From assembly GCA_015665415.1 (NCBI GenBank), contig JADFAE010000013.1:186001-250000 (forward strand): DNA of 64,000 bases, read 5' to 3'. The DNA comes from Roseobacter sp. (GTDB taxonomy: Bacteria; Pseudomonadota; Alphaproteobacteria; Rhodobacterales; Rhodobacteraceae). Of the stretch, positions 15,780 through 26,234 are shown piece after piece. The translations under genes were made by a program, and so were the position numbers. The notes below the pieces were generated by a model. It ran no database searches and had not been told where the DNA came from. It saw nothing but the letters and a program-made list of their open reading frames with translations. Position 1 is the stretch's first letter. Each line of letters begins with the position of its first letter.

Positions 15780-16235
15780 ATGGACCTGACGGATATGATG
15801 TTTACCCTGTACCCCTATGCCAAGGCCTTACACATCATGGCCGTGCTCAGCTGGATGGCAGGTCTGTTCTATCTCCCACGGCTGTTTGTGTATCACGTGG
15901 AGCAGGCAAAGAAGGTGCCAGAGGCCTTGCCGATCTTTGTCACCATGCAGGACAAACTCCATCGTCTGATCATGCGCCCAGCCATGCTGGTGGCCTGGGC
16001 AGCAGGGCTGTTCATCGTGGCAACACCAGGAATTGTTGACTGGGGGTTGCTTTGGCCCTGGACCAAGGGAATAGCAGTGATTGCAATGACCGGGTTCCAT
16101 TTCTGGCTCTGGTCCTGTCACCAACGTCTGCAGGCTGGAGAAAACCAGCTGACTGGGCGACAGTACCGCATGATGAACGAGGTCCCGACGCTGTTGATGG
16201 TGGTGATTGTTGTTTCTGTCATCTTCAAGTTCTGA
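15780..16235 (+). CDS. hemJ: Protoporphyrinogen IX oxidase HemJ
   Basis: Inner membrane enzyme of 151 residues that oxidises protoporphyrinogen IX to protoporphyrin IX in haem synthesis. Four to five membrane helices are visible. Family motifs are YPYAKALHIMAVLSWMAGLF with the haem-ligand histidine, FYLPRLFVYHVEQ, RPAMLVAWAAGLF and RMMNEVPTLLMVVIV. In many alphaproteobacteria hemE or hemH occupy this place by the origin; here only hemJ does, while ferrochelatase hemH lies at 62.6 kb. ATG 15780 follows a GGAGAG ribosome-binding site at 12-13 bases. Confidence 0.93.
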   Translation: MDLTDMMFTLYPYAKALHIMAVLSWMAGLFYLPRLFVYHVEQAKKVPEALPIFVTMQDKLHRLIMRPAMLVAWAAGLFIVATPGIVDWGLLWPWTKGIAVIAMTGFHFWLWSCHQRLQAGENQLTGRQYRMMNEVPTLLMVVIVVSVIFKF

Positions 16236-16439
16236 CGCCGTGCCGCCAAAGCAGGACCAATGCTGAGAGGCGCTGAGAGCGCCGTTAGGAGGGGTTTAAC
16301 CCCTTCATGGTGACTATGTTTGACTTGGCAAGTTACAGCGCCTATGTATGGCGCCCAACAGGCCCGTCCGGGCACTCGTGTTCTCCGAACTTGAAAATTG
16401 ATCTCTCCCCGACAGCTGGGGCGCAAAGGCCGTATATTG

Positions 16440-17711
16440 ATGACCGTCGAATCCCTAAAATTGTCCGATCTCAAGGCGCAAAGCCCCAAGAACCTGCTGG
16501 CTATGGCCGAGGAACTGGAAATCGAAAACGCCTCTACGATGCGCAAGGGCGAGATGATGTTCCAAATCCTGCGCGAACGCGCAGATGAAGGCTGGGAAAT
16601 CGGCGGCGATGGCGTGCTCGAGGTGCTGCAGGATGGATTCGGTTTCCTGCGCTCGCCAGAGGCCAACTATCTGCCGGGTCCGGATGATATTTATGTTTCG
16701 CCAGAGATGATCCGCAAACATTCCCTGCGCACCGGTGACACAATCGAGGGGCAGATTAAGGCCCCGCTGGAGGCAGAGCGCTACTTTGCCATGACCAGTG
16801 TCACCAAGATCAACTTTGAAGAGCCCGAAAAGGCTCGTCACAAGATCGCGTTCGACAACCTCACGCCGCTCTATCCGGATGAGCGTTTGAAGATGGAAGT
16901 CGAAGATCCCACCATCAAGGACCGCACCGCGCGGGTGATTGATCTGGTGGCCCCCATTGGCAAAGGCCAGCGTGGCTTGATCGTGGCGCCGCCACGCACC
17001 GGTAAAACGGTGATCTTGCAGAACATCGCCAATTCGATCGAAAAGAACCACCCAGAGTGCTATCTGATCGTTCTGTTGATTGATGAACGTCCCGAAGAAG
17101 TCACCGACATGCAGCGTTCGGTGAAGGGCGAAGTGGTTTCCTCCACCTTTGATGAGCCGGCAACGCGCCACGTTGCGGTGTCGGAAATGGTCATCGAAAA
17201 GGCCAAGCGTCTGGTAGAACACAAACGAGATGTTGTGATCTTGCTCGATTCGATAACCAGACTTGGTAGGGCCTTTAACACCGTTGTGCCCTCCTCTGGT
17301 AAGGTTCTGACCGGTGGCGTGGATGCAAATGCCCTGCAACGCCCCAAACGTTTCTTTGGTGCCGCACGTAACATCGAAGAGGGTGGGTCGCTCACCATCA
17401 TCGCCACCGCGCTGATCGACACCGGCAGTCGCATGGACGAAGTGATCTTTGAGGAATTCAAAGGCACGGGTAACTCGGAACTGGTTCTGGATCGTAAGAT
17501 CGCCGATAAACGCGTGTTCCCGGCCATCGATATCCTCAAATCGGGCACCCGGAAAGAGGATCTCTTGGTCGACAAGGGCGACCTGGCCAAGACCTTTGTT
17601 CTGCGCCGTATCCTCAACCCGATGGGCACCACCGATGCTGTGGAATTCCTGCTGGGCAAGTTGAAGCAGACCAAATCCAACTCGGATTTCTTCGACTCTA
17701 TGAACACCTAA
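16440..17711 (+). CDS. rho: Transcription termination factor Rho
   Basis: Hexameric RNA helicase that ends transcription on unstructured C-rich RNA. It has 423 residues. The N-terminal helical part ([20 protein letters not shown]) is followed by the cold-shock RNA-binding domain ([20 protein letters not shown]). Walker A is [10 protein letters not shown], Walker [17 protein letters not shown], and the Q and R loops lie around [23 protein letters not shown] 16440 gives the family N-terminus although the frame is open from 16398. The 204-bp leader upstream holds two GC hairpins (16269-16283 and 16291-16303) that might serve attenuation of rho. Confidence 0.97.
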   Translation: MTVESLKLSDLKAQSPKNLLAMAEELEIENASTMRKGEMMFQILRERADEGWEIGGDGVLEVLQDGFGFLRSPEANYLPGPDDIYVSPEMIRKHSLRTGDTIEGQIKAPLEAERYFAMTSVTKINFEEPEKARHKIAFDNLTPLYPDERLKMEVEDPTIKDRTARVIDLVAPIGKGQRGLIVAPPRTGKTVILQNIANSIEKNHPECYLIVLLIDERPEEVTDMQRSVKGEVVSSTFDEPATRHVAVSEMVIEKAKRLVEHKRDVVILLDSITRLGRAFNTVVPSSGKVLTGGVDANALQRPKRFFGAARNIEEGGSLTIIATALIDTGSRMDEVIFEEFKGTGNSELVLDRKIADKRVFPAIDILKSGTRKEDLLVDKGDLAKTFVLRRILNPMGTTDAVEFLLGKLKQTKSNSDFFDSMNT

Positions 17712-17741
17712 AACGCAGGCCGGCAGAAGAGGAAGGCCAAC

Positions 17742-19028
17742 ATGGATACGATCTTTGCGTTGGCCTCTGCCCAGGGCAAGGCCGGGGTATCGGTTTTGCG
17801 CATCTCCGGCCCGATGGCGCTGGCAGCGGCAAATCAGATCTGCGACCGTCCTATGCCAAAACAGGGCCGGGGCCTACGTATTCTGCGGGAGGCCAATGGC
17901 GATCGTCTGGACGAGGCCTTGGTGCTGACATTCGCCGGGCCGGCCAGCTTTACCGGTGAAGATATCGTTGAATTTCAAGTACATGGAAGCAACGCCGTGG
18001 TGTCTTCGGTGCTTGACACCCTTGCTGCTGCGCCGGGATTGCGTCTGGCAGAACCGGGGGAATTCACCCGGCGCGCACTGGAAAACGGAAAGCTGGATCT
18101 GGCCCAGGTTGAGGGGCTTGCAGACCTGATTGACGCCGAAACAGAGGCTCAGCGCAAGCAGGCGCAGGTGGTTCTGGCCGGTGGATTGGGGCAATTGGCG
18201 GAACGCTGGCGGCAGGATTTGATCCGGGCTGCCTCTCTTATCGAAGTCACCATTGATTTCGCAGATGAGGATGTGCCGGTCGACGTCACCCCCGAAGTCA
18301 CGCAGCTGCTGCATGGCGTTGAACAGGATCTCATGCGAGAAACCAAAGGCGTGAAGATTGCCGAGCGAATTCGCGATGGATTCGAGGTTGCGATTATTGG
18401 CGCACCGAACGTTGGAAAATCTACTCTTCTCAATGCATTAGCTGGCCGAGAGGCAGCAATTACCTCCGAATATGCGGGGACTACCCGGGATGTCATCGAG
18501 GTCCGAATGGATCTGTCTGGCCTGCCGGTGACCTTGTTGGATACCGCAGGTCTACGAGAGACAGATGACCATGTCGAAGGCATCGGCATCGAATTGGCGC
18601 GTAAGCGGGCAGATCAGGCAGATCTTCGGGTGTTTCTGGCAGAGCCGGAAGAAAAGTTGGACGTTGCGATGCGGGCCGGCGACGTCCGGCTTAGCCCAAA
18701 GGCGGATCAACGAAAGGTCAGCACCGGTGCCATATCTGGAAAAACCGGGCAGGGAGTAGATTCCCTAGTAGATCATATCTCGGGCACCCTGAAAGAGCGT
18801 TCAACACAGGTTGGCATTGCAACCCGGGCGCGTCATCGCGATATGATGCAGTCGGCATTGCAAAGCCTCAAGGAAGCACAGCAGGTGTTGCAGCGCGGAT
18901 CTGAGTTTTATGATATAGCAGCCGAAGATATGCGATCCGCCATCCGATCGCTTGAAATGCTGGTTGGCCGTGTAGGCGTTGAAAACTTACTGGATGAAAT
19001 CTTCTCCAGTTTCTGTCTTGGAAAGTAG
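17742..19028 (+). CDS. mnmE: tRNA uridine-5-carboxymethylaminomethyl(34) synthesis GTPase MnmE
   Basis: With MnmG it modifies the wobble uridine of certain tRNAs. It has 428 residues: an N-terminal folate-binding domain ([20 protein letters not shown]), a helical domain, and an inserted GTPase domain with G1 [10 protein letters not shown]2 GTTRD, G3 DTAGLRE and a C-terminal FCLGK, whose cysteine is the conserved CxGK. It starts 30 bp after rho and ends 3 bp before mnmG, within the rho-to-parB run of genes. The symbol trmE is used for the same gene. Confidence 0.97.
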   Translation: MDTIFALASAQGKAGVSVLRISGPMALAAANQICDRPMPKQGRGLRILREANGDRLDEALVLTFAGPASFTGEDIVEFQVHGSNAVVSSVLDTLAAAPGLRLAEPGEFTRRALENGKLDLAQVEGLADLIDAETEAQRKQAQVVLAGGLGQLAERWRQDLIRAASLIEVTIDFADEDVPVDVTPEVTQLLHGVEQDLMRETKGVKIAERIRDGFEVAIIGAPNVGKSTLLNALAGREAAITSEYAGTTRDVIEVRMDLSGLPVTLLDTAGLRETDDHVEGIGIELARKRADQADLRVFLAEPEEKLDVAMRAGDVRLSPKADQRKVSTGAISGKTGQGVDSLVDHISGTLKERSTQVGIATRARHRDMMQSALQSLKEAQQVLQRGSEFYDIAAEDMRSAIRSLEMLVGRVGVENLLDEIFSSFCLGK

Positions 19029-19031
19029 GGA

Positions 19032-20915
19032 GTGTTTCACGTGAAACATTCAGAGTTTGATGTTCTTGTCATTGGCGGTGGTCACGCCGGCACCGAAGCC
19101 GCGCATGCGGCTGCACGTATGGGCGCACGGACCGCTCTGATCACGCTGACGCGGGAGAGTATTGGTGTGATGTCCTGCAATCCGGCGATTGGCGGTCTTG
19201 GCAAGGGTCACCTGGTGCGCGAGATTGACGCAATGGACGGTGTCATGGGGCGCGTGGCCGACCTGGCGGGGATTCAGTTCAGATTGCTCAATCGGCGCAA
19301 AGGGCCGGCGGTGCAGGGGCCCCGGGCACAATCCGACCGCGAAATCTATCGTCGTGAAATGATCAAAGCGACCGAATCGCAGCCAGGTCTTGAAATCATC
19401 CAAGGTGAAGCGACAGACTTTCTGATGGATGGACCCCGCGTTTCGGGTGTTGTCCTGGCGGATGGGTCTGAGATTCCCAGCCGGACAGTGATCCTGACAT
19501 CTGGGACCTTCCTGCGCGGTGTAATCCATATTGGCGATGTCTCCAAACCCGGCGGACGTATGGGGGATAAACCCTCGGTGAAACTGGCGGAACGCCTGGA
19601 TAGCTTTGAACTGCCCCTGGGGCGTTTGAAGACCGGGACGCCGCCACGTCTGGATGGCAGGACAATCAATTGGGACATCCTTGAAGGGCAGCCGGGGGAT
19701 GAAGATCCTACCTTCTTTTCTTTCATGACCAAATCCCTCTCTGCCAAGCAGGTGGTGTGCGGCATTACCCATACCAATGAAAAAACCCATGAAATCATTC
19801 GAGAAAACCTGACGCGCTCGGCAATGTACGGTGGTCACATCGATGGTGTCGGACCCCGGTATTGCCCATCGATCGAAGACAAGATTGTCCGCTTTGCCGA
19901 CAAGACCTCACATCAGATTTTTCTCGAACCCGAGGGGGCAGAGGATCACACGGTCTATCCCAATGGAATTTCCACCAGCCTGCCTGTGGATGTTCAGAAG
20001 GACTATGTTCAATCGATTGTCGGTTTGGAGCATGCTGAGATATTGCAGCCTGGCTATGCTATTGAATATGACTACATTGATCCGCGCGCGCTGACGTTGC
20101 AACTGTCGCTCAAGGATGTTCCTGGCCTCTATCTCGCGGGACAGATCAATGGAACAACCGGGTATGAGGAGGCCGCAGCCCAGGGATTGGTTGCGGGCTT
20201 GAATGCTGCAGCGGCCTGCCTTGGCAAGGACCCGGTGATGTTTGGGCGTTCGAACAGCTATATTGGGGTGATGGTTGATGATCTGACCACCCATGGGGTG
20301 ACAGAGCCCTATCGCATGTTCACATCGCGCGCTGAATTCAGATTGTCTCTGCGGGCCGACAATGCCGATCAGCGGCTCACGCCCTTGGCTATTTTCCTTG
20401 GCTCCGTTTCCGAGGATCGCAAGAAAGTCTTTGGCGACAAAATGGAGAGGCTGGATTCCACCCGATCTTTGCTGAAAGAATCTATTTTCACCCCAAAGCA
20501 GATCTCGGAAGCGGGTATTCAGATCAATCAGGATGGCAACAAGCGGAGTGGCTTTGACGTTCTTGCCTTTCCGGATGTGAATTTTGAAGATCTGATTCCT
20601 TTGATGCCGGAAAGTGAAGATGCGGATGAGGTCACGCGTCGTCAGCTGGAGCGTGACGCGCTCTATGCGCATTACATTGAACGCCAAGAGCGGGAAATCG
20701 CGGCGGTTAAACGCGACGAGAATCACAAGATTCCAGTTGATTTCGACTATGGCGCGATCGACGGCCTGTCCGCTGAGCTGCAGCAGAAACTGTCCCAATC
20801 GCGGCCTGAGACCCTGGCAAAAGCCAGTCGCATCAATGGGATGACGCCAGCTGGACTGGCTTTGGTTTTGGCGCGATTGCGGCGAGGCAACAAGGCGCAG
20901 GAGAAAGCCGGATGA
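19032..20915 (+). CDS. mnmG: tRNA uridine-5-carboxymethylaminomethyl(34) synthesis enzyme MnmG (GidA)
   Basis: FAD-dependent partner of MnmE, 627 residues. FAD-binding [20 protein letters not shown] and the family signatures GIGGL-type [19 protein letters not shown], then [17 protein letters not shown] and [20 protein letters not shown] are all present. The GTG start at 19032 places a complete parS site in the first codons, which is why the protein begins MFHVKH. An internal GTG at 19041 is a possible alternative start. The stop overlaps rsmG by 4 bp. Confidence 0.97.
   Translation: MFHVKHSEFDVLVIGGGHAGTEAAHAAARMGARTALITLTRESIGVMSCNPAIGGLGKGHLVREIDAMDGVMGRVADLAGIQFRLLNRRKGPAVQGPRAQSDREIYRREMIKATESQPGLEIIQGEATDFLMDGPRVSGVVLADGSEIPSRTVILTSGTFLRGVIHIGDVSKPGGRMGDKPSVKLAERLDSFELPLGRLKTGTPPRLDGRTINWDILEGQPGDEDPTFFSFMTKSLSAKQVVCGITHTNEKTHEIIRENLTRSAMYGGHIDGVGPRYCPSIEDKIVRFADKTSHQIFLEPEGAEDHTVYPNGISTSLPVDVQKDYVQSIVGLEHAEILQPGYAIEYDYIDPRALTLQLSLKDVPGLYLAGQINGTTGYEEAAAQGLVAGLNAAAACLGKDPVMFGRSNSYIGVMVDDLTTHGVTEPYRMFTSRAEFRLSLRADNADQRLTPLAIFLGSVSEDRKKVFGDKMERLDSTRSLLKESIFTPKQISEAGIQINQDGNKRSGFDVLAFPDVNFEDLIPLMPESEDADEVTRRQLERDALYAHYIERQEREIAAVKRDENHKIPVDFDYGAIDGLSAELQQKLSQSRPETLAKASRINGMTPAGLALVLARLRRGNKAQEKAG
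19033..19048. promoter_or_regulatory. parS: parS centromere site 1 (in mnmG start)
   Basis: TGTTTCACGTGAAACA, the exact 16-bp palindrome bound by chromosomal ParB. It covers the first codons of mnmG, about 3.3 kb from parB and 3.4 kb from the candidate origin. Confidence 0.95.
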
Positions 20916-21532
20916 GTCAGGGCAGGGATGCAGAATCGTTGAATGTTTCACGTGAAACATTGGAGCGGTTGCAGATCTTTGAATCCGTTCTGTTGAAATG
21001 GAATCCAAAGATCAACTTGGTTTCAAAAAATAGTCTGGAGCATTTGTGGCAACGCCATATCGTCGATTCGCTTCAGGTCTATGATTGCGCCGGGACCATC
21101 GGACAGACTTGGCTGGATATCGGCAGCGGTGGCGGCTTTCCAGGCCTGGTTGTGGCCATTCTGGCAGCGGAACGATCACCTCAGACCAAGTTCACTTTGA
21201 TCGAGAGCGATCAGCGCAAGTCCGCCTTCCTGCGTACCGCGGCCCGGGAATGCGGCGTTTCGGTGAGTGTTTTGAGTAAACGGATCGAACAGGTGCCTGC
21301 CCTAAATGCAGATATTCTTTCGGCACGTGCTTTGACAGATTTGGACGGGTTGCTTGAATTTGCGGAAAGACATCTGTCCAAAACAGGTACTGCCTTGTTC
21401 CCCAAGGGGGAAAGCTGGCAAAATGAAGTGGATAAGGCTGAGCAAAGATGGCGATTTGATGTTGAACCGATTACAAGTTTGACTGAAACTGAAGCAGTTA
21501 TTCTAAAGATCAAGGGAGTCGCTCGTGTCTGA
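20912..21532 (+). CDS. rsmG: 16S rRNA (guanine527-N7)-methyltransferase RsmG (GidB)
   Basis: Methylates G527 of 16S rRNA using S-adenosylmethionine; loss commonly gives low-level streptomycin resistance. It is 206 residues long with [20 protein letters not shown], the SAM-binding [12 protein letters not shown] and the segment [17 protein letters not shown]. The N-terminal residues [10 protein letters not shown] are encoded across a second parS site. It overlaps mnmG by 4 bp and parA by 8 bp. Confidence 0.96.
   Translation: MSQGRDAESLNVSRETLERLQIFESVLLKWNPKINLVSKNSLEHLWQRHIVDSLQVYDCAGTIGQTWLDIGSGGGFPGLVVAILAAERSPQTKFTLIESDQRKSAFLRTAARECGVSVSVLSKRIEQVPALNADILSARALTDLDGLLEFAERHLSKTGTALFPKGESWQNEVDKAEQRWRFDVEPITSLTETEAVILKIKGVARV
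20944..20959. promoter_or_regulatory. parS: parS centromere site 2 (inside rsmG)
   Basis: A second exact TGTTTCACGTGAAACA, 1.9 kb from site 1, in codons 11-16 of rsmG. It is read in a different frame from site 1, so the DNA and not the peptide is conserved. Confidence 0.95.
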
Positions 21533-22334
21533 TCTGTCCCGCCCGGAGGGGCCACGAATTATCGCGGTTGCAAATCAAAAGGGTGGCGTAGGAAAGACGA
21601 CAACGGCAATCAACCTCGCGGCGGCCTTGGTGGAAACTGGCCTTCGGGTATTGGTGGTGGATCTGGATCCGCAAGGCAATGCCTCCACCGGATTGGGTAT
21701 CGACAGCTCGGATCGGGATGCCACAACCTATGATCTCTTGGTTGACGATGCCCCGCTGAGCGAGGTGATCCGCGCCACAGAAATCGAAGATCTTTGCATC
21801 ATCCCTGCCACCGTAGACCTCAGTTCTGCGGATATCGAGCTTTTCTCCAATGAAAAGCGGAGCTTCCTACTGCATGACGCGCTGCGGCAAACGGCGATGG
21901 ATGACTATGATTGGGACTATGTTCTCATCGATTGCCCACCGTCGCTTAACCTGTTGACGGTGAATGCGATGGTTGCCTCTCATTCGGTTTTGGTGCCGCT
22001 GCAAAGCGAGTTCTTTGCTTTGGAAGGGGTGTCGCAATTGCTGCTGACAATCCGCGAGGTGCGGCAATCTGCGAATCCGGATCTTCGGATCGAGGGGATT
22101 GTTCTGACCATGTTCGACAAGCGAAACAATCTGTCCCAGCAGGTTGAGAAAGACGCGCGGGACAATTTGGGGGAGCTGGTGTTCAAGACCAAGATCCCCC
22201 GTAATGTCCGTGTTAGCGAAGCGCCGTCTTATGCCTTGCCAGTGTTGAATTATGACAGCAATTCCCTTGGTGCCAGGGCTTATCGTTCCTTGGCGGAAGA
22301 GGTGATCTCGAACAATATGAAAATCGCGGCCTGA
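21525..22334 (+). CDS. parA: Chromosome partitioning ATPase ParA
   Basis: Walker-type ATPase (269 residues) that moves ParB-parS complexes and so segregates newly replicated origins. The deviant Walker A is KGGVGKTTT at about 19-27, followed by VVDLDPQGNASTGLGI and VLIDCPPSLNLLTVNAM. This is the chromosomal Soj-type form, without an N-terminal HTH. The GTG start at 21525 overlaps the end of rsmG by 8 bp. It is coupled to parB, 14 bp downstream, and lies within 6 kb of the candidate origin. Confidence 0.97.
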   Translation: MSDLSRPEGPRIIAVANQKGGVGKTTTAINLAAALVETGLRVLVVDLDPQGNASTGLGIDSSDRDATTYDLLVDDAPLSEVIRATEIEDLCIIPATVDLSSADIELFSNEKRSFLLHDALRQTAMDDYDWDYVLIDCPPSLNLLTVNAMVASHSVLVPLQSEFFALEGVSQLLLTIREVRQSANPDLRIEGIVLTMFDKRNNLSQQVEKDARDNLGELVFKTKIPRNVRVSEAPSYALPVLNYDSNSLGARAYRSLAEEVISNNMKIAA

Positions 22335-22348
22335 GAGCGGAGCAGAAC

Positions 22349-23242
22349 ATGTCTGACAAAAGAAACAAACCCCGTGGATTGGGTCGTGGCCTCTCTGCCT
22401 TGATGGCGGATGTGAATCCAGAGCCGGTGAGCACTGAGACCCAGAGCCCCCGTAATGCCGAGGTTGTGGTTCCGATTGAGAAGGTTGTCGCCAACCCGGA
22501 TCAGCCTAGACGTCAGTTTCTTCAGGAGGATTTGGATGATCTGACCGCGTCGATCAAAGAAAAAGGCGTATTGCAGCCCCTGATCGTGCGTCCGCGTCCT
22601 GGCGGCATGTTTGAAATTGTCGCGGGCGAACGGCGCTGGCGTGCGGCGCAGGCGGCGCAATTGCATGATGTCCCGGTTCTGATCCGGGACTATTCTGATG
22701 TTGAGATGATGGAAGTTGCCATTATTGAAAACATTCAGCGGTCTGATCTGAATGCGATGGAAGAGGCCACCAGCTATAAGCAACTGATGGAACGCTTTGG
22801 CCACACGCAGGAAAAGATGGCAGAGGCGCTTGGGAAAAGCCGCAGCCATATCGCAAATCTTGTGCGCTTGTTGCATTTGCCCGAAGATGTGCGCGCCCTG
22901 GTCAATGAACGCAAACTCTCGGCTGGCCATGCACGGGCCCTGATCACCTCTGACAACGCGTCGGAATTGGCCAGCAAGATTGTCAAAGGTGGATTGTCAG
23001 TGCGCGCCACCGAGGCGCTGGTGAAAAAGGATGCTGCAGGCCTGCAATCAACAGCCCCGCGCAGGACCCGCCCTGTGGTGGAAAAAGATGCTGATACCAA
23101 GGCGTTGGAGGGGGATCTTTCAGCAATCATTCGGATGAAAGTGTCGATCGACCACAAAACAGGTGGTGAGAGTGGGTCTGTGACGATCAGCTATGATTCG
23201 TTGGATCAATTGGATGAACTTTGCAATATTCTGAGCAAGTGA
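22349..23242 (+). CDS. parB: Chromosome partitioning protein ParB
   Basis: A 297-residue CTP-dependent DNA clamp loaded at parS. The N-terminus has the ParA-stimulating arginine-rich [13 protein letters not shown]; the CTP-binding GERRWRAA lies at about 93-100. The helix-turn-helix that reads parS is around [20 protein letters not shown]; the C-terminal 50 residues form the dimerisation domain. Its substrate sites are the two parS palindromes at 19.03 and 20.94 kb. Its stop is immediately adjacent, without a gap, to the stop of the convergent DUF454 gene. Confidence 0.97.
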   Translation: MSDKRNKPRGLGRGLSALMADVNPEPVSTETQSPRNAEVVVPIEKVVANPDQPRRQFLQEDLDDLTASIKEKGVLQPLIVRPRPGGMFEIVAGERRWRAAQAAQLHDVPVLIRDYSDVEMMEVAIIENIQRSDLNAMEEATSYKQLMERFGHTQEKMAEALGKSRSHIANLVRLLHLPEDVRALVNERKLSAGHARALITSDNASELASKIVKGGLSVRATEALVKKDAAGLQSTAPRRTRPVVEKDADTKALEGDLSAIIRMKVSIDHKTGGESGSVTISYDSLDQLDELCNILSK

Positions 23243-23596
23243 TCAGCTCTCCGGGCGCGTCCATATAAAGGTCAGAACTGCTGTCAGAACCAGGGCTTGA
23301 ATGATCAGAACATGGTTCGGGGCACCCAGGCCCAGCGACAATAGAAGCACGGCGGCAATCGATACGGTTGCCGCCTTTTTTGCGGGCGTCCGAATGGCAC
23401 CGCGTTCATTCCAGTCTAGGATCATCGGGCCAAAGGTTCTGTGACTGACCAACCAGGAATGCATGCGTTCTGAGGATTTGGCAAAGAAGAAGGTGGCCAG
23501 AAGCAGGAAGGGCACTGTGGGGAGCAGGGGGAGGATCACGCCGATCATGGCCAGGCCCAATGACAGAATTCCAAGCCCGGCGTAGATCAATCGCAT
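23243..23596 (-). CDS. YbaN/DUF454 family inner membrane protein
   Basis: A 117-residue protein with three to four membrane helices. Landmarks of DUF454 are the opening MRLIYAGLGILSLGLAMIG, then VILPLLPTVPFLLLATFFFA, KSSERMHSWLVSHRTFGPM and DWNERGAIRTPAKKAAT. No function is established for this family. ATG 23596 begins at the first helix; the longer open frame is rejected because it would run into the hemW end. The gene lies tail to tail with parB and 25 bp downstream of hemW, so it may be the last gene of the rph-rdgB-hemW operon. Confidence 0.85.
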   Translation of the reverse strand: MRLIYAGLGILSLGLAMIGVILPLLPTVPFLLLATFFFAKSSERMHSWLVSHRTFGPMILDWNERGAIRTPAKKAATVSIAAVLLLSLGLGAPNHVLIIQALVLTAVLTFIWTRPES

Positions 23597-23621
23597 CTTC
23601 GTAATCCATCTTAAGAAAGGG

Positions 23622-24776
23622 TTAATCCACCAGCAATTCGCGCAGGATGGCATTTAGAACCGCGCGGCCTTGATTCGTTGCCCGCAACCTTTGATTGGAG
23701 ATAGTTACCATGCCTAATTTGACAAGGTCATCGATACGATCGCCGGGCAGTTTCGTCCCTGAAAGCGCGGTATAGCGGGGGATATCCATGCCTTCTCTCA
23801 GGCGCATGGACATCATCATGTATTCAATGGCGGTATCTTCACGGGGCAGCGACTGACAGAGGCTCTCGCCAGACCCATCTGAAACGGACTTCAACCAGGC
23901 CCCGGGCGCGCGATGGGCCTCGGTTGCATAGCGTTGGCCGTTGAGCGTGAGGCGGCCGTGGGCTCCGGGGCCAACGCCAACGTAGTCGCCATAGCGCCAA
24001 TAGATCTGGTTGTGCCGTGATTCCTCGCCGGGGCGCGCATGGTTGGAGACCTCATAGGCCGGCATGCCATAGGTGCCGCAGATATCTTGCGTCGCCTGAT
24101 ACATGTCTGCGGCGCTGTCATCGCTTGGCAGATCACGCAGTTTGCCACGGGCATAGCGATCACCAAAGGCGGTGCCTTCTTCGATGGTCAGCTGGTAGAG
24201 CGAGAGGTGATCGATCGCCATGGAGAGGGCTTCGGAAAGTTCGCTTTTCCAGTGCTGCAGATCCTGGCCCTGACGGGCATAGATCAGGTCAAAGCTGACC
24301 CGGTCGAAACAATTGCGGGCAATATCAAAGGCAGCGCGGGCTTCGGACACGGAATGGATCCGGCCCAAACGGCGCAGGTCTTCATCGTTGAGCGCCTGAA
24401 TGCCCATGGAAATCCGGTTGACCCCGGCGTCGCGGTAGCCGACAAAGCGGCCTGCTTCGACAGAGCCGGGATTAGCTTCAAGAGTGATCTCCATGTCATT
24501 GGCAAAGGGCCAGATTTCACGTGCAGCATCAATTACGGCTGCAACGGTTTCCGGCATCATCAGCGAGGGCGTGCCGCCGCCAAAGAAAATCGAGTTCAAG
24601 ACTCTGCCAGAAAGACGCTCAGACTCTCGCTTGAGCTCGCTCAAATAGGCTCTAACCCAGGTCTTTTGGTCGATTTTTGCGGTAACATGACTGTTGAAAT
24701 CACAATAGGGGCATTTGGCCTGGCAAAAGGGCCAATGCACATATAGGCCAAAGCCCCCATGGCGCCAATCATCCAC
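23622..24776 (-). CDS. hemW: Radical SAM haem chaperone HemW
   Basis: A coproporphyrinogen III oxidase-like radical SAM protein that in studied bacteria acts as a haem chaperone rather than the oxidase. The [4Fe-4S] motif is FCQAKCPYCDFNSH (Cys18, 22, 25) followed by FFGGGTPSLM and ITLEANPGSVEAGRF. The C-terminal HemN_C domain includes GVGPGAHGRLTLNG. It has 384 residues. The GTG start at 24776 overlaps the rdgB end by 8 bp and has AAAGGG about 7 bases upstream; the longer frame running to 24908 would lie inside rdgB. Reads without the N-terminal extension and cysteine typical of true HemN. Confidence 0.9.
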   Translation of the reverse strand: MDDWRHGGFGLYVHWPFCQAKCPYCDFNSHVTAKIDQKTWVRAYLSELKRESERLSGRVLNSIFFGGGTPSLMMPETVAAVIDAAREIWPFANDMEITLEANPGSVEAGRFVGYRDAGVNRISMGIQALNDEDLRRLGRIHSVSEARAAFDIARNCFDRVSFDLIYARQGQDLQHWKSELSEALSMAIDHLSLYQLTIEEGTAFGDRYARGKLRDLPSDDSAADMYQATQDICGTYGMPAYEVSNHARPGEESRHNQIYWRYGDYVGVGPGAHGRLTLNGQRYATEAHRAPGAWLKSVSDGSGESLCQSLPREDTAIEYMMMSMRLREGMDIPRYTALSGTKLPGDRIDDLVKLGMVTISNQRLRATNQGRAVLNAILRELLVD

Positions 24777-25383
24777 CGAAGCACCCTTTGACAAAAGCGC
24801 TGACGGCGCGGCCGCGATGGCTGATGCGGTTCTTTTCTTCTTTGGCCATCTGGGCGCAGGTGACGTCATAGCCTTCGGGCATGAACATCGGATCATAGCC
24901 AAAGCCACCTTCGCCGCGGATTGGCCAGACCAGATCTCCGGGCATCACCCCTTCAAAAACCTCATCATGACCATCGGGCCAGGCCAGGACCAGGGTGCAG
25001 CGGAACTGGGCGCTGCGTGGAGCATCGGAACCCTTGGCGGTGATTTCGTCATTGGCGCGGGTCATCGCCATCATGAAATCGCGGCCATTTCCGGTTTCAG
25101 CCCAATCGGCGGTATAGACGCCGGGGGCGCCATCCAGCGCATCAATGGTGATGCCACTGTCATCGGACAGTGCAGGCAGACCGGTTGCCTTGGCGGCAGC
25201 ATGGGCCTTGATCCGGGCATTGCCGACAAATGTGTCTTCGGTCTCATTCGGTTCTGGCAGATCCATCTCGGCGGCACCGATGACCTTGACCCCATAGGGG
25301 GCCAGGATCTCGGTGATTTCCTGCAGCTTGCCGGCGTTGTGGGTGGCGACCAGGATCTGGTCGCCTTCAAACTTTCGGGTCAT
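24769..25383 (-). CDS. rdgB: XTP/dITP (non-canonical purine NTP) pyrophosphatase
   Basis: A house-cleaning enzyme of 204 residues that hydrolyses XTP and ITP. Landmarks are [58 protein letters not shown] and [13 protein letters not shown]. The short frame ends in [10 protein letters not shown], which is also characteristic. It overlaps rph by 4 bp and hemW by 8 bp; the order rph-rdgB-hemW divergent from hrcA-grpE is standard in alphaproteobacteria. Confidence 0.95.
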   Translation of the reverse strand: MTRKFEGDQILVATHNAGKLQEITEILAPYGVKVIGAAEMDLPEPNETEDTFVGNARIKAHAAAKATGLPALSDDSGITIDALDGAPGVYTADWAETGNGRDFMMAMTRANDEITAKGSDAPRSAQFRCTLVLAWPDGHDEVFEGVMPGDLVWPIRGEGGFGYDPMFMPEGYDVTCAQMAKEEKNRISHRGRAVSAFVKGCFGG

Positions 25384-26093
25384 GCGCAGGCGGCCTTTTG
25401 CAGCGCGGCCAGCTCAGCTGTGCCCTTTTCGGCAAGGTCCATCAGCTGGTTCATCTGATCACGCGAGAAGACAGAGCCTTCGGCAGACATCTGAACTTCG
25501 ATCAGCTTGCCGGAACCGGTCATGATGAAGTTGCCGTCTACACCGGCCTCGGAATCTTCGGGGTAGTCCAGGTCCAAAAGGGGCTGGCCGGCATAGATGC
25601 CGCAGGAAATGGCAGAGACCGGGTCCATCAGCGGGTCGATCTTGACCTCGCCGGCCTTCATCAGTTTGTTCACCGCAAGGCGCAGGGCCACCCAACCGCC
25701 GGTAATGGCAGCGCAGCGGGTGCCGCCATCGGCCTGCAGTACGTCGCAATCGATGGTGATCTGGCGTTCGCCCAGGGCCACCCGATCAACGCCGGCGCGC
25801 AGGGCGCGGCCGATCAGGCGCTGAATTTCAACGGTGCGCCCGCCTTGTTTGCCGGCCGCCGCTTCGCGACGCATCCGGGTATTGGTGGCGCGGGGCAACA
25901 TGCCATATTCGGCGGTGACCCAGCCCAGGCCGGATCCCTTGATGAAGGGCGGCACCCGTGGCTCCAGGCTGGCGGTACAGAGCACGTGGGTTTCACCCAT
26001 CTTGATCAGGCAGGAGCCTTCAGCATGTTTGGTGAAACCGGTCTCGATGGAGACGTCGCGCATTTCATTCAGTTCTCTTCCGGAGGGTCGCAT
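25380..26093 (-). CDS. rph: Ribonuclease PH
   Basis: Phosphate-dependent 3' exoribonuclease that trims tRNA 3' ends. It is 237 residues long; signature parts are [51 protein letters not shown] and [19 protein letters not shown]. It is the first gene of the minus-strand operon rph-rdgB-hemW and divergent from hrcA with a 141-bp gap between the start codons. Confidence 0.96.
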   Translation of the reverse strand: MRPSGRELNEMRDVSIETGFTKHAEGSCLIKMGETHVLCTASLEPRVPPFIKGSGLGWVTAEYGMLPRATNTRMRREAAAGKQGGRTVEIQRLIGRALRAGVDRVALGERQITIDCDVLQADGGTRCAAITGGWVALRLAVNKLMKAGEVKIDPLMDPVSAISCGIYAGQPLLDLDYPEDSEAGVDGNFIMTGSGKLIEVQMSAEGSVFSRDQMNQLMDLAEKGTAELAALQKAACA

Positions 26094-26154
26094 GGGCTAT
26101 CCTTTAATTGCTGCTCTTCCGATAGCCGTCGGGACTGCGGGGATGCAAGCATGA

Positions 26155-26182
26155 TTGACCTTTTACCTGATCGCTCTTTAAT
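26155..26182 (+). promoter_or_regulatory. Candidate sigma-70 type promoter of hrcA-grpE
   Basis: TTGACC (26155-26160), 16 bp, TTTAAT (26177-26182), about 50 bp before the hrcA start. I see no CIRCE inverted repeat (TTAGCACTC-N9-GAGTGCTAA) between rph and hrcA, so HrcA seems not to repress its own gene here. Confidence 0.5.
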
Positions 26183-26234
26183 GCAAATTGGTGCCGGGAG
26201 CGCCCTCAATCCAGAAAATGACCGTAAAAACGCG

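Noticed and set aside
16269..16303. Two hairpins before rho as a rho-independent terminator of hemJ
   Set aside because: GGCGCT/AGCGCC and GGGG/CCCC stems are short and lack a T-run; listed only as a possible leader structure of rho.
26094..26234. CIRCE operator for HrcA autoregulation
   Set aside because: No TTAGCACTC-N9-GAGTGCTAA or near match is present between rph and hrcA.
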